Assembly: GCA_947623955.1 (NCBI GenBank)
Contig: CANQIP010000004.1
Coordinates: 1 to 64,000, forward strand
DNA from: an uncultured Clostridia bacterium
GTDB taxonomy: Bacteria; Bacillota; Clostridia; UBA1381
DNA length: 64,000 bases
Direction of reading: 5' to 3'
Below, piece after piece: positions 54,378-62,320 of the stretch. A program made the position numbers and the translations under genes. A model generated the notes under the pieces. That model saw nothing but the letters and a program-made list of their open reading frames with translations, did no database searches and was not told the DNA's origin. Every line of letters begins with the position of its first letter. The first letter of the stretch is position 1.

Positions 54378-54424
54378 TGTTTATTGTTTCCTTTTTTTCT
54401 GTAATGTCGCAACCATATCTGTAT

Positions 54425-54532
54425 GCCTCCCCTACTAGGGGAGGTGGCGCCGAAGGCGTCGGAGGGGTTTAGTTTTTCGCAAAACCCCTCAGTCACACTA
54501 CGTGTGACAGCTCCCCTAGTAGGGGAGTCTTA
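54425..54532. repeat. MITE-like inverted-repeat element
   Basis: Termini GCCTCCCCTACTAGGGGAGG and CTCCCCTAGTAGGGGAGTC, with central CGCCGAAGGCG and CACACTACGTGTG hairpins and CCCCTCAGTC. It fills the hprK to PHP gene gap, and belongs to the same family as 4007, 26246 and 49790. Confidence 0.8.
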
Positions 54533-54544
54533 TGGTTTTTCCAC

Positions 54545-55489
54545 TTACAAACTCAACTGACTCTCCATATGCTCCATGAGCCGCTTGTTAAGCTCCACCG
54601 CGGCGTTGTAGCCCATACGTTTCTGTCTGTTGTTCATCGCCGCGACCTCTACGATAACCGCGAGGTTACGTCCGAGCTTTACCGGTATCGTAAGTGACGG
54701 CACGTTTATGCCCATAATATTCGTAAACTCGTCAACCATGCCGAGACGGTCATACTGCTTGCCGTCCTCCCACGGTTCGAGGTGGATAATCATGTCGATG
54801 TTTTCCTCGCCCTTTACCGAGCCTATACCGAATATTTCTTTTACATCTATAATACCTATTCCGCGCAGCTCCACGAAATGCCTTATAATTTCGGGCGCGC
54901 TGCCTATAAGCGTGTTGTCGCTGACGCGCTTTACCTCCACCGCGTCGTCCGCAACAAGGCGGTGTCCGCGCTTTACAAGTTCGATAGCCGTCTCGCTCTT
55001 TCCGACGCCGCTCTCGCCCATGATGAGTATACCCTCGCCGTAAACCTCGACGAGTACGCCGTGGCGCGTAAGTCTCGGCGCAAGTTGACGGTTGAGGTAC
55101 TCGATAAGCGCGCTCATAAACGCGCTCGTGCCGCTTTCCGTTCTCAAAAGCGGTATGCTGTGCTTTTCCGCGAGTTCCATCATCTCGGGGAAAATCTGCA
55201 TTCCCCGTGCGATAATAAGCGCGGGGATATGCTGCGCGAACAGTTTTTCTATCTTTTGCGAGCGTTCGTCAACGGAAAAGTTTTCAAGGTATGTAAACTC
55301 GACCTTTCCCATTATCTGAATACGATTGGAGTCAAAATAGTCGAAAAAGCCGGCAATCTGCAGTCCCGGTCTCGTTATGTCGGAGTGCGAAATAAATATT
55401 TCCTCGATGTTCGCCGGCTCGTAAATTTTTTCAAGGTCAAACTCCTCGATGATTTTGTTCAATGGAATTTTATACTCGTCGTTTGGCAT
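54545..55489 (-). CDS. hprK: HPr kinase/phosphorylase
   Basis: Phosphorylates HPr on Ser46 in response to glycolytic state, the key of catabolite control in Firmicutes. ATG 55489 follows AAGGCGG; the frame runs 25 codons further upstream without a site. The 314-aa protein has an N-terminal MurF-like domain, the P-loop GESGVGKSETAIELVKRGH near 155-170, and the HPrK signature ELRGIGIIDVKEIFG. The gene starts the hprK-...-whiA cluster under its own strong promoter. Confidence 0.96.
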   Translation of the reverse strand: MPNDEYKIPLNKIIEEFDLEKIYEPANIEEIFISHSDITRPGLQIAGFFDYFDSNRIQIMGKVEFTYLENFSVDERSQKIEKLFAQHIPALIIARGMQIFPEMMELAEKHSIPLLRTESGTSAFMSALIEYLNRQLAPRLTRHGVLVEVYGEGILIMGESGVGKSETAIELVKRGHRLVADDAVEVKRVSDNTLIGSAPEIIRHFVELRGIGIIDVKEIFGIGSVKGEENIDMIIHLEPWEDGKQYDRLGMVDEFTNIMGINVPSLTIPVKLGRNLAVIVEVAAMNNRQKRMGYNAAVELNKRLMEHMESQLSL

Positions 55490-55555
55490 GTGCGTTTCCG
55501 CCTTTCGTGTCTGTTTTGTACGAAGATATTGCCCGCTGCATATATCTCCGTTTAT

Positions 55556-55584
55556 ATTATACATTATTATTCCTGATTTTTCAA
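55556..55584 (-). promoter_or_regulatory. hprK promoter
   Basis: Minus-strand TTGAAA (55579-55584), 17 nt, TATAAT (55556-55561), about 67 nt upstream of the start codon. Confidence 0.75.
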
Positions 55585-55626
55585 TAATAAATAAGTAAGT
55601 TTTCGTAACTTTTGCTAAAAACGCGC

Positions 55627-55654
55627 AAAAAAAGAGGGCGTATACCCTCTTTTT
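55627..55654. terminator. Terminator after DUF5684 gene
   Basis: AAAAAGAGGG/CCCTCTTTTT stem with a short loop and T-tails on both strands, directly downstream of the gene ending at 55663. Confidence 0.85.
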
Positions 55655-55662
55655 CGTTCTGA

Positions 55663-56154
55663 TTACTGCTGCTCGGTTGTGTTGCCTACGTACTGCGACG
55701 AACCGAAACCGAGAATAAGCTTAAATATCGGGTTCAGGAACACAAGACCTACGGTAAAGCCCGCGCCGTGTCCGAATGACTTTGAAAGCTTGCTGTCCTC
55801 AATGATTTCGATTATGAGCGCCGCAATGAGGAATATCAGTTCAATCGCCGCAAAAACCGCAGCCGTATTGGCAACTCCCGCGTTTTGCGCCAGCGACTCA
55901 AACACGCCGGCAATAATTCCTATTACAAGCGCAATCCAGAAGAACATCGTTTTCCATGTTCTCTTGTAGAGGATATACGAGTTATAGAACGGAATTATCG
56001 ACTTCCAGCCCGGCTCGCCCATCTTCTTGAATATCTTCCAATTGGCGATTACCTGAACCACATACCATGCCAGAGCTATCAGTATTACCCACGTAACTCC
56101 TATCAAGGCAAAGAGAGCAACTACGCCGACCTCCTGCGATGTAAGATTTTCCAT
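55663..56154 (-). CDS. DUF5684 family membrane protein
   Basis: A 163-aa protein with about four helices. The segment WKIFKKMGEPGWKSIIPFYN followed by YILYKRTW is characteristic of DUF5684 membrane proteins (also found near signal peptidase-type genes). Further helices lie at about 72-92, 97-117 and 135-150. GGAGGTAA precedes ATG 56154. It is monocistronic and divergent from rpmB. The function of the family is unknown. Confidence 0.82.
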   Translation of the reverse strand: MENLTSQEVGVVALFALIGVTWVILIALAWYVVQVIANWKIFKKMGEPGWKSIIPFYNSYILYKRTWKTMFFWIALVIGIIAGVFESLAQNAGVANTAAVFAAIELIFLIAALIIEIIEDSKLSKSFGHGAGFTVGLVFLNPIFKLILGFGSSQYVGNTTEQQ

Positions 56155-56304
56155 TGTTATTTACCTCCTTAAAATTAGATACATGTATTTTACCATATTA
56201 TCCCCGCCCTGTGGTATCACGGCGTTTACTTTATTGTTACTTTTTTGTTTCATTGGAATTTTTACAAATATTTTCGTAAAAATCAAAAAAAGTGAAAAAA
56301 ACCC

Positions 56305-56333
56305 TTGCATTATTAAAGAAACTGTGTTAAAAT
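56305..56333 (+). promoter_or_regulatory. rpmB promoter
   Basis: TTGCAT (56305-56310), 17 nt, TAAAAT (56328-56333), about 43 nt ahead of the ATG. Confidence 0.75.
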
Positions 56334-56375
56334 ACTGCTTGATGTTTTGAAATGCTATTCAGGAGGTGTAAGAAA

Positions 56376-56561
56376 ATGGCAAAATGCGATGTTTGCGGCA
56401 AGGGCGTAACCTTCGGTATAAAGGTCAGCCACTCGCACAGACGTTCAAACAGAACCTGGAAACCGAATGTTCGGAAGGTAAAGGCTATCGTAAACGGAAC
56501 TCCGAAATCTTTACACGTATGCACACATTGCCTTCGCAGCGGAAAGGTAGAACGCGCTTAA
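56376..56561 (+). CDS. rpmB: 50S ribosomal protein L28
   Basis: A 61-aa ribosomal protein. ATG 56376 follows AGGAGGTG. It has CDVCGKG and CTHCLRSGKVER, the zinc-binding CxxC pairs of the Zn-ribbon-containing L28 form, and KVSHSHRRSNRTWKPN. Standard length. It has its own promoter and terminator, so is monocistronic. Confidence 0.96.
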   Translation: MAKCDVCGKGVTFGIKVSHSHRRSNRTWKPNVRKVKAIVNGTPKSLHVCTHCLRSGKVERA

Positions 56562-56576
56562 CTTGTGAAACAGCGG

Positions 56577-56605
56577 CAGCTTGCCAAAGGGCAGGCTGTT
56601 TTTTT
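56577..56605 (+). terminator. rpmB terminator
   Basis: AGCTTGCC (56578-56585) pairs with GGCAGGCT (56590-56597), followed by T7. It lies between rpmB and murA. Confidence 0.8.
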
Positions 56606-56723
56606 CTGTCGGGGCGTTTACAATTTTTTTGCCGGAAATTTCTCAAAAAAATTGCAATTTACCTTTTTTTGTGATAGAATAAATATGTATGGATTTTTAC
56701 TTGTAACCAAAGGGGTGTCACAT

Positions 56724-58001
56724 TTGGAGAAACTCTTGATAAAGGGCGGTAACAGGCTGCACGGCGAAGTGACCGTGAGCGGTGCGAAAAACGCCGCGGT
56801 AGCCATTCTTCCGGCGTGCATACTCGTCAAGGACGTTTGCCGGATTGAAAACCTGCCCGATATAAAAGATGTAAAGCTGTTTTTAACGATACTGTCGCGT
56901 CTGGGCGCGGAAGTGAATATGGTTGACAGAAACACTGTCGAAATCGACTGCACAAATGTAAATTCTTATGAGCCGATGAGGGATCTGACGCGTAAAATGA
57001 GAGGCTCGAGTTACCTCATGGGCGCGCTTTTGGGGCGTTTTGCGAAATTTAAGGTAGACCCTCCCGGCGGCTGCGATTTCGGCACGAGACCGATAGACCA
57101 GCACATAAAAAGCTTTGAGGTTCTCGGCGCGGACGTCGACACATCCCGCGGCTTTGTGAGCGCCTCGGCTGACACCATACGCGGCGGACACATTTTCTTT
57201 GACGTCGTTTCCGTAGGAGCGACGGTAAACGCCATGCTTGCGTCGGCGACGGCTGACGGTCTTACGATTATCGAAAACGCCGCGAAAGAGCCGCACATAG
57301 TTGATTTGGCGAACTTCTTAAACAACATGGGCGCGAACATACGCGGCGCGGGTACGGACACGATACGTATACGCGGCGTTAAGGATCTGCACGGCGGCAC
57401 GTACGCGATTATTCCCGACCAGATAGAGGCGGGTACGTTTATGATTGCCGCTGCCGCGACGCGCGGCGACGTTACCGTTAAAAACGTCATACCGCGCCAC
57501 CTTGAAGTCATCAGCGCAAAGCTTATCGAGGCGGGCGTAAACGTCGAGGACGGCACGGACAGCGTGCGCGTGTGGGTTGACGAGAACAAAAAACTGCGCC
57601 GTATAAACTTTATCGCGCTGCCCTACCCCGGTTTTCCGACCGATATGCAGCCCCAGCTTGTGGCTTTTCTTACGACGATAAGCGGGACAAGCACCGCGAG
57701 AGAGGGCGTTTGGGATAACCGTTTCAGATACGTGAACGAGCTTAAACGCATGGGTGCGAACATACGCGTCGAGGGTAAGCTTGCGATTGTGGACGGCGTT
57801 GACCGCCTGCTCGGCGCACACGTCAAAGCGACCGACCTCCGCGCCGGCGCTGCTATGATTATCGCGGGTCTTATGGCTGACGGCACGACGGAGATTACCG
57901 ATATATACCACATTGACCGCGGCTACGAGAGTTTCGAGGAAAAGTTTGCCGCGCTCGGCGGCGATATTCGGCGCGTCACGGTAGTGGACGATATTTATTA
58001 A
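56724..58001 (+). CDS. murA: UDP-N-acetylglucosamine 1-carboxyvinyltransferase
   Basis: Transfers enolpyruvate from PEP to UDP-GlcNAc, first committed step of peptidoglycan synthesis and target of fosfomycin. TTG 56724 is chosen because AAAGGGGTG precedes it and the standard N-terminus (LLIKGGNRLHGEVTVSGAKN) starts there; the longer frame runs through the rpmB terminator. The 425-aa protein keeps the catalytic Cys in PPGGCDFGTRPIDQHIKSFE, so fosfomycin sensitivity is expected for this copy. A likely promoter is TTGCAA then TAGAAT just upstream. It heads murA-yycJ-rlmH. Confidence 0.95.
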   Translation: MEKLLIKGGNRLHGEVTVSGAKNAAVAILPACILVKDVCRIENLPDIKDVKLFLTILSRLGAEVNMVDRNTVEIDCTNVNSYEPMRDLTRKMRGSSYLMGALLGRFAKFKVDPPGGCDFGTRPIDQHIKSFEVLGADVDTSRGFVSASADTIRGGHIFFDVVSVGATVNAMLASATADGLTIIENAAKEPHIVDLANFLNNMGANIRGAGTDTIRIRGVKDLHGGTYAIIPDQIEAGTFMIAAAATRGDVTVKNVIPRHLEVISAKLIEAGVNVEDGTDSVRVWVDENKKLRRINFIALPYPGFPTDMQPQLVAFLTTISGTSTAREGVWDNRFRYVNELKRMGANIRVEGKLAIVDGVDRLLGAHVKATDLRAGAAMIIAGLMADGTTEITDIYHIDRGYESFEEKFAALGGDIRRVTVVDDIY

Positions 58002-58019
58002 AACGATTAAGGGTAGACG

Positions 58020-58796
58020 ATGAACAGATTTGTTTCACTTATAAGCGGCTCGTCGGGCAACGCCACGTTCATATCCGACGGCGAAACGAACATACTTATA
58101 GACTGCGGAATGTCGGGGTCGGGGCTTAAGGAGTCGCTGCGCCTTATAGGCGTCGCGCCGGAAAGTCTCGATGCGCTTTTGATAACGCACGAGCACTCCG
58201 ACCACACGAAGGGCGCGGGTGTTGTGTCGAGACGCTACAACCTCCCCGTGTACGCGACAATCGGCACTCACGCCGGTATGGATATAGGCAGGATCGACGA
58301 TAAAAATATACGGTTCGTAAACGAAGGAGTGACGACCGCGGTCGGCACGATCGCCGTTACGCCGTTCGCTATTCCCCACGACGCGCAGCAGCCCGTGGGT
58401 TTTACATTTGAACTCGGCGGCGAGCGATACGCGCTCGCGACCGATATAGGCGTGATGACGGACGAGATTTTGAGCCGCATCGCGGGCAGTAAAAAGGTCA
58501 TTCTCGAATCGAACCACGACGTGCGGATGCTGCGTTACGGCTCGTACCCGTACCCGGTAAAGCAGCGTATCATGGGCGACAGGGGACATCTGTCGAACGA
58601 GGCGGCATCAAAGGCGGCGCTGTTCCTTGTGCAAAACGGCACGGAACACATCGCGCTCGGACACTTGAGCAAGGAAAACAACCGCCCCGAAATCGCGATG
58701 CTCGAAACGTACAACCTGCTCACCGACGCGGGCGTTGACGTGGGAAACGACGTGACGCTCAAAGTCGCGGACAGGTACAAGCCGACCGCGCTGTAA
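58020..58796 (+). CDS. MBL-fold hydrolase, YycJ/WalJ type
   Basis: A 258-aa metallo-beta-lactamase-fold protein. The metal motif THEHSDHTKGAG with the N-terminal SLISGSSGNATFI and the later H residues in ESNHDVRML and LGHLSKENN are typical of YycJ/WalJ, an exonuclease-type protein. It is close to murA (18 nt) and rlmH (9 nt); yycJ-rlmH adjacency is known in Firmicutes (walRK region), though walRK itself is not here. Confidence 0.88.
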   Translation: MNRFVSLISGSSGNATFISDGETNILIDCGMSGSGLKESLRLIGVAPESLDALLITHEHSDHTKGAGVVSRRYNLPVYATIGTHAGMDIGRIDDKNIRFVNEGVTTAVGTIAVTPFAIPHDAQQPVGFTFELGGERYALATDIGVMTDEILSRIAGSKKVILESNHDVRMLRYGSYPYPVKQRIMGDRGHLSNEAASKAALFLVQNGTEHIALGHLSKENNRPEIAMLETYNLLTDAGVDVGNDVTLKVADRYKPTAL

Positions 58797-58805
58797 GGAG
58801 CGAAT

Positions 58806-59279
58806 ATGAACATAAATATTATATGCGTCGGAAAAGTCAGGGAAAAATTCTTCACCGCCGCCGTTGATGAATACATAAAACGGCTCTCGCGGTTCGCGAA
58901 GGTGACGGTCACGGAGGTCGCGGACGAGAAAATTCCCGAAAAAGCGTCCGAAAAGGAAATCGAGACCGTAAAGAAAAAAGAGGGTGAAAAAATCCTCGCA
59001 AAACTTGGCAGCGAGTACGTTATCGCGCTGTGCATAGAGGGTACGGAAATGTCGTCGGAGGAAATCGCCGCAAAAATCGCGGACATTTCCATGACGTCGA
59101 GCAATATCGCGTTTATTATAGGCGGCTCGCTCGGACTGAGCGATGAGGTCAAAAAAAGAGCGAACATACGTCTGAGTTTCGGACGCGTCACACTTCCCCA
59201 CCAACTTATGCGCGTCGTGCTTGCGGAACAGATTTACAGAGCGTTCAAGATAAACAATAACGAAAGCTATCATAAATAA
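58806..59279 (+). CDS. rlmH: 23S rRNA pseudouridine-1915 N3-methyltransferase
   Basis: Small SPOUT-family methyltransferase acting on helix 69 of 23S rRNA. The 157-aa length is standard. It has IICVGKVREKFFTAAVDEYI at the start, FIIGGSLGLSDEVKKRAN (SAM-binding knot) and the diagnostic C-terminus LPHQLMRVVLAEQIYRAF ending in NESYHK. AAGGAG precedes ATG 58806. Confidence 0.96.
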   Translation: MNINIICVGKVREKFFTAAVDEYIKRLSRFAKVTVTEVADEKIPEKASEKEIETVKKKEGEKILAKLGSEYVIALCIEGTEMSSEEIAAKIADISMTSSNIAFIIGGSLGLSDEVKKRANIRLSFGRVTLPHQLMRVVLAEQIYRAFKINNNESYHK

Positions 59280-59280
59280 T

Positions 59281-59320
59281 GGGGACACTAAAATTTTAGT
59301 GTCCCCTTTTTAGTGTCCCC
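59281..59320. repeat. GGGGACACTAAAA palindrome, copy 3
   Basis: The 26-bp perfect palindrome (59281-59306) starts 2 nt after the rlmH stop. It is followed by TTTT and a second right arm TAGTGTCCCC (59311-59320), as in copy 1. It lies between convergent rlmH and ridA. Confidence 0.87.
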
Positions 59321-59325
59321 GTATT

Positions 59326-59697
59326 TTACAGTTCGACTACCGTTTCAACTTCGAGCAACACGTCCTTCGGCAGACGCGCAACCTCCACGCATGAACGCGC
59401 GGGGTACGGCTCGGTAAAGTATTTCGCGTAAATTTCGTTTATCTTCGCGAAATCGTTCATGTCCTTTATAAACACAACGGTCTTTACAACGTTGTCTATG
59501 CTGCCGCCGGCTGCCTCGATAAGGTTTTTCACGTTCGTGAGAGCCTGCTCCGCCTGCGCCTCGACTCCCTCGGGTATTTCGCCCGTCGCGGGGTTTATTG
59601 GGATTTGCCCCGACGTGAACAGCAGATTGCCGACCGTTATCGCCTGCGAGTAGGGTCCTATCGCCGCGGGGGCGTTTGTCGTTTTTGTTTCTTTCAT
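59326..59697 (-). CDS. ridA: RidA family reactive-intermediate deaminase
   Basis: A 123-aa protein that clears enamine/imine intermediates formed by PLP enzymes. It has [35 protein letters not shown], and the conserved Arg in [20 protein letters not shown] with the terminal glutamate. Standard trimeric RidA length. It is transcribed alone or with the downstream palindrome as terminator. Confidence 0.94.
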   Translation of the reverse strand: MKETKTTNAPAAIGPYSQAITVGNLLFTSGQIPINPATGEIPEGVEAQAEQALTNVKNLIEAAGGSIDNVVKTVVFIKDMNDFAKINEIYAKYFTEPYPARSCVEVARLPKDVLLEVETVVEL

Positions 59698-59712
59698 TTA
59701 TATCATTTCCTT

Positions 59713-60576
59713 TCAGTGTATAGTCAGTATTAGTCTGAGCATGATGCTCAGGAACAAAAAGTAACCGAGCAGCATGGACAGCAGCGTCTTTGACGGCGGC
59801 ACGGAGTACCATTCCGTTTTGAGCGCCACGTACGTGAGCGCAGCCGTAACCGCTGCGCCGCACAGTATGAGCGCGGCAAGCGTCAGAGGTGACAGAAGGC
59901 TCAAAAGCGCGCCTATGATACATATCGCCGTAAACGGCAGCCACGCCGTAACAAGCCTTACGCAGAACTGCCAGTACGGTATGCGGACACGCACCACAAA
60001 TCTGCCTATAAAACAGAATATGCCGGTGTACAGGAAGAACATGATAACACCCGCGACCGCACCCGACAGGATCGTCAGTCCTATTTCCGCAATCAGCGGG
60101 TATCCGCCGCCGAAACCCATCATCGCCGCCGCGAGTTTAAACGGGCCGACGCCGCCGCCCCGCAGCACAAAGTACGCTCCGAGCCACAGAAACGCGCCCA
60201 TGACCGCCGCGATTATGAGCATCGCCGCTTTGCCGAAATTCGGCGGATTTGTTACCGCCTCAACCGGTGAAGCCAATGACGACAGTATATCGCGCCACAC
60301 TCTGCCGTGCGGCTTTGCGCCCCTCGCGGCGCGTTTCGCTTTGTATCGGTCGCGCGCGCGTTCGAACGGGCTGTCCTTTCCGGCGTAGCCTGTTTTGTAC
60401 GACGTGCCTTGATTTTGCGTATACTGCGTGTTTTGCGTGTTTTGATTATTGCTCGCGCCGCTTTTGCCCGTCTCGGACGAGTTCTGCGCGCTGCCGCCGC
60501 GCCGCATGACGCTTTGCGGACACGTACACTTTTCGCCCTTCGCAAGCTCTCTGCCGCAATACATACACGTTCTCAA
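59713..60576 (-). CDS. Zinc-ribbon YIP1-type membrane protein
   Basis: About 287 aa from TTG 60576, which has GAGAGGTG upstream; the open frame extends further without a site. The N-terminal zinc ribbon CMYCGRELAKGEKCTC is followed by an Asn/Gln-rich disordered linker (about 30-75) and five hydrophobic helices (about 115-287). The architecture resembles YIP1-domain proteins common in Clostridia, with a ribbon that may bind a partner. No catalytic motif; function unknown. It is divergent from no gene and follows the GT39-like gene. Confidence 0.7.
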   Translation of the reverse strand: MRTCMYCGRELAKGEKCTCPQSVMRRGGSAQNSSETGKSGASNNQNTQNTQYTQNQGTSYKTGYAGKDSPFERARDRYKAKRAARGAKPHGRVWRDILSSLASPVEAVTNPPNFGKAAMLIIAAVMGAFLWLGAYFVLRGGGVGPFKLAAAMMGFGGGYPLIAEIGLTILSGAVAGVIMFFLYTGIFCFIGRFVVRVRIPYWQFCVRLVTAWLPFTAICIIGALLSLLSPLTLAALILCGAAVTAALTYVALKTEWYSVPPSKTLLSMLLGYFLFLSIMLRLILTIH

Positions 60577-60658
60577 CCGTAACACCTCTCTATCGCTATA
60601 ATACTGAATTATATCCGTTATCGCGTTTCGCGTCAACGTATAAATTGTAAACAATATG

Positions 60659-62305
60659 TTAATTCGCGCCGTACAGTCTGCTTTCAAAGTCGGCTATATC
60701 GCTCGGCTCTTCATTTCTCACGCGGTGATAAAGCTTTACCGTCACGCCGTCTATGACCGTTTCGCACTCCGACACCTCCTCGTATGCGGTCGCTATGTCG
60801 GCGTATACTTCAAAGCTGCGCACCGCCTCCTCCACGACCGTCTGACTTCCCGCCGCGAGATGCGTCTGCGCAGGATACGCGGCAAGCACGTAATTTACGG
60901 TATACAGCGGGCTTAAATCCCTGTCGCGCGAGTCGACCTGCGGGAGCGATACGATGTAATTTTTACGCGTCTCATCTATGCCCAGCGACGGCTCGACATT
61001 CTTCAAAATATCCTCGTTCAGCGTGAACGACGACGCGAGCACGCCGAGAGTGTCGTCCTCGGGTACGGTTTGGTCGAGCTTTTGTTTGAGCGCGAGTATC
61101 TCGTCCGTGTCGGTGCGCTGTTCGGGTATCATCGAAAATGTCGGTATGACGGCGAGGCCCTCTATCTCCTGTATATTATGCGGCTGCGGACGCGGTATAT
61201 ACACAAATACCGAGTGCAGCAGCGCGAGCGCGCAAAGTCCCACAAGCATCCATTCCTTTGTTATGTGCCGTATTATTATCAGCGTAATCATTATAAGCGA
61301 CGGCAGATACAGAAGAAGATGCTGCTGTCCGTGCGTCTGCGTCGAAATGAACATCACAAGGCACACGATTATCTGCAGCCACATAAAGACCGTCCGCGTT
61401 TCCTTTTTCTTCACGTGCGCCGCGACGGAGCTTACGGCAAGCGTTATTACAAGCAGCAGTCCGAAATATCTTGTTATCAGCTTAAAATCGGTCATTGCGG
61501 GGAATTTGTAGCCCGCGTACAAACTGCCGTAGTCAGCCATAAGCTTGTAGAACACAAAGTCCGTAAAGCACAGCCCCAGCACGGCGCAGACCGTAAGAGC
61601 CGTGATAACGGGCGCGTACCATTTGCGTTTAAACAGCGCACTGTCGGCTACCATCGCCACAATGAACGACACCGCGAAAAACGCGAAGTACCGCCGCCAC
61701 AGCACGGCAAGCACGAGCAGCAAGCCTATGAGAACGTACCTTAACGGATTGTCCCTCGCGCCGTCCCTCGGGCAGTACGCGTAGTACGCGATAAGGCATA
61801 TCAAAAGCGCGCCGACGTCCACAAATCCGATAAACGTCAGAAACGCCGTACACGGGAACAGCAGTGCCGTTATCACAAGCGCGATTTTCGGCGCTTTGCT
61901 CACCTTTTTCGCGAGCAGGTAAATCATAATGTACGACGGCAGAAGGTACATATTCACAAGCCCCAGCACGTACACGAGCCGCGACTCGCCGAATATCTTC
62001 ATCACGGCAGCCGACGGCAGCGCGGCTATATAGTTGTAGTCCTCCGTCGCGACGGATTTATACACATTAGTCCAAAAGCCGCCCTTGTCCACCGCGCCCG
62101 ACACTATACGGCGCGATATGCTCCAGTAGGTCGCGTCGTCCCAGAAGAAAATCGCCTTGCCTCCGTTCACATAAAGAACGGCAAGCAAATTAAGCACAGC
62201 CGCGATGATTACAAAAAACAGCGCGGTTTTGTGCCAAGCCTTTATCTCAAACTTTTTTCTTTCCTCCAAATCGTAACGATCGCTCAGTACTGCTCTGAAT
62301 TTCAA
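60659..62305 (-). CDS. GT39-like membrane glycosyltransferase
   Basis: A 548-aa protein with about 11 hydrophobic helices and a soluble C-terminal part (about 400-548). The loop-1 motif FFWDDATYWSIS after the first helix fits the acidic catalytic loop of ArnT/PMT-type (GT-C) transferases, which use a polyprenyl-phosphate sugar. TTG 62305 has GGAGG about 9 nt upstream and lies 16 nt after the helicase stop, so the two are co-transcribed. The acceptor is unknown; a cell-envelope polymer or glycoprotein is likely. Confidence 0.78.
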   Translation of the reverse strand: MKFRAVLSDRYDLEERKKFEIKAWHKTALFFVIIAAVLNLLAVLYVNGGKAIFFWDDATYWSISRRIVSGAVDKGGFWTNVYKSVATEDYNYIAALPSAAVMKIFGESRLVYVLGLVNMYLLPSYIMIYLLAKKVSKAPKIALVITALLFPCTAFLTFIGFVDVGALLICLIAYYAYCPRDGARDNPLRYVLIGLLLVLAVLWRRYFAFFAVSFIVAMVADSALFKRKWYAPVITALTVCAVLGLCFTDFVFYKLMADYGSLYAGYKFPAMTDFKLITRYFGLLLVITLAVSSVAAHVKKKETRTVFMWLQIIVCLVMFISTQTHGQQHLLLYLPSLIMITLIIIRHITKEWMLVGLCALALLHSVFVYIPRPQPHNIQEIEGLAVIPTFSMIPEQRTDTDEILALKQKLDQTVPEDDTLGVLASSFTLNEDILKNVEPSLGIDETRKNYIVSLPQVDSRDRDLSPLYTVNYVLAAYPAQTHLAAGSQTVVEEAVRSFEVYADIATAYEEVSECETVIDGVTVKLYHRVRNEEPSDIADFESRLYGAN

Positions 62306-62320
62306 GCCGCCAAACCTCCG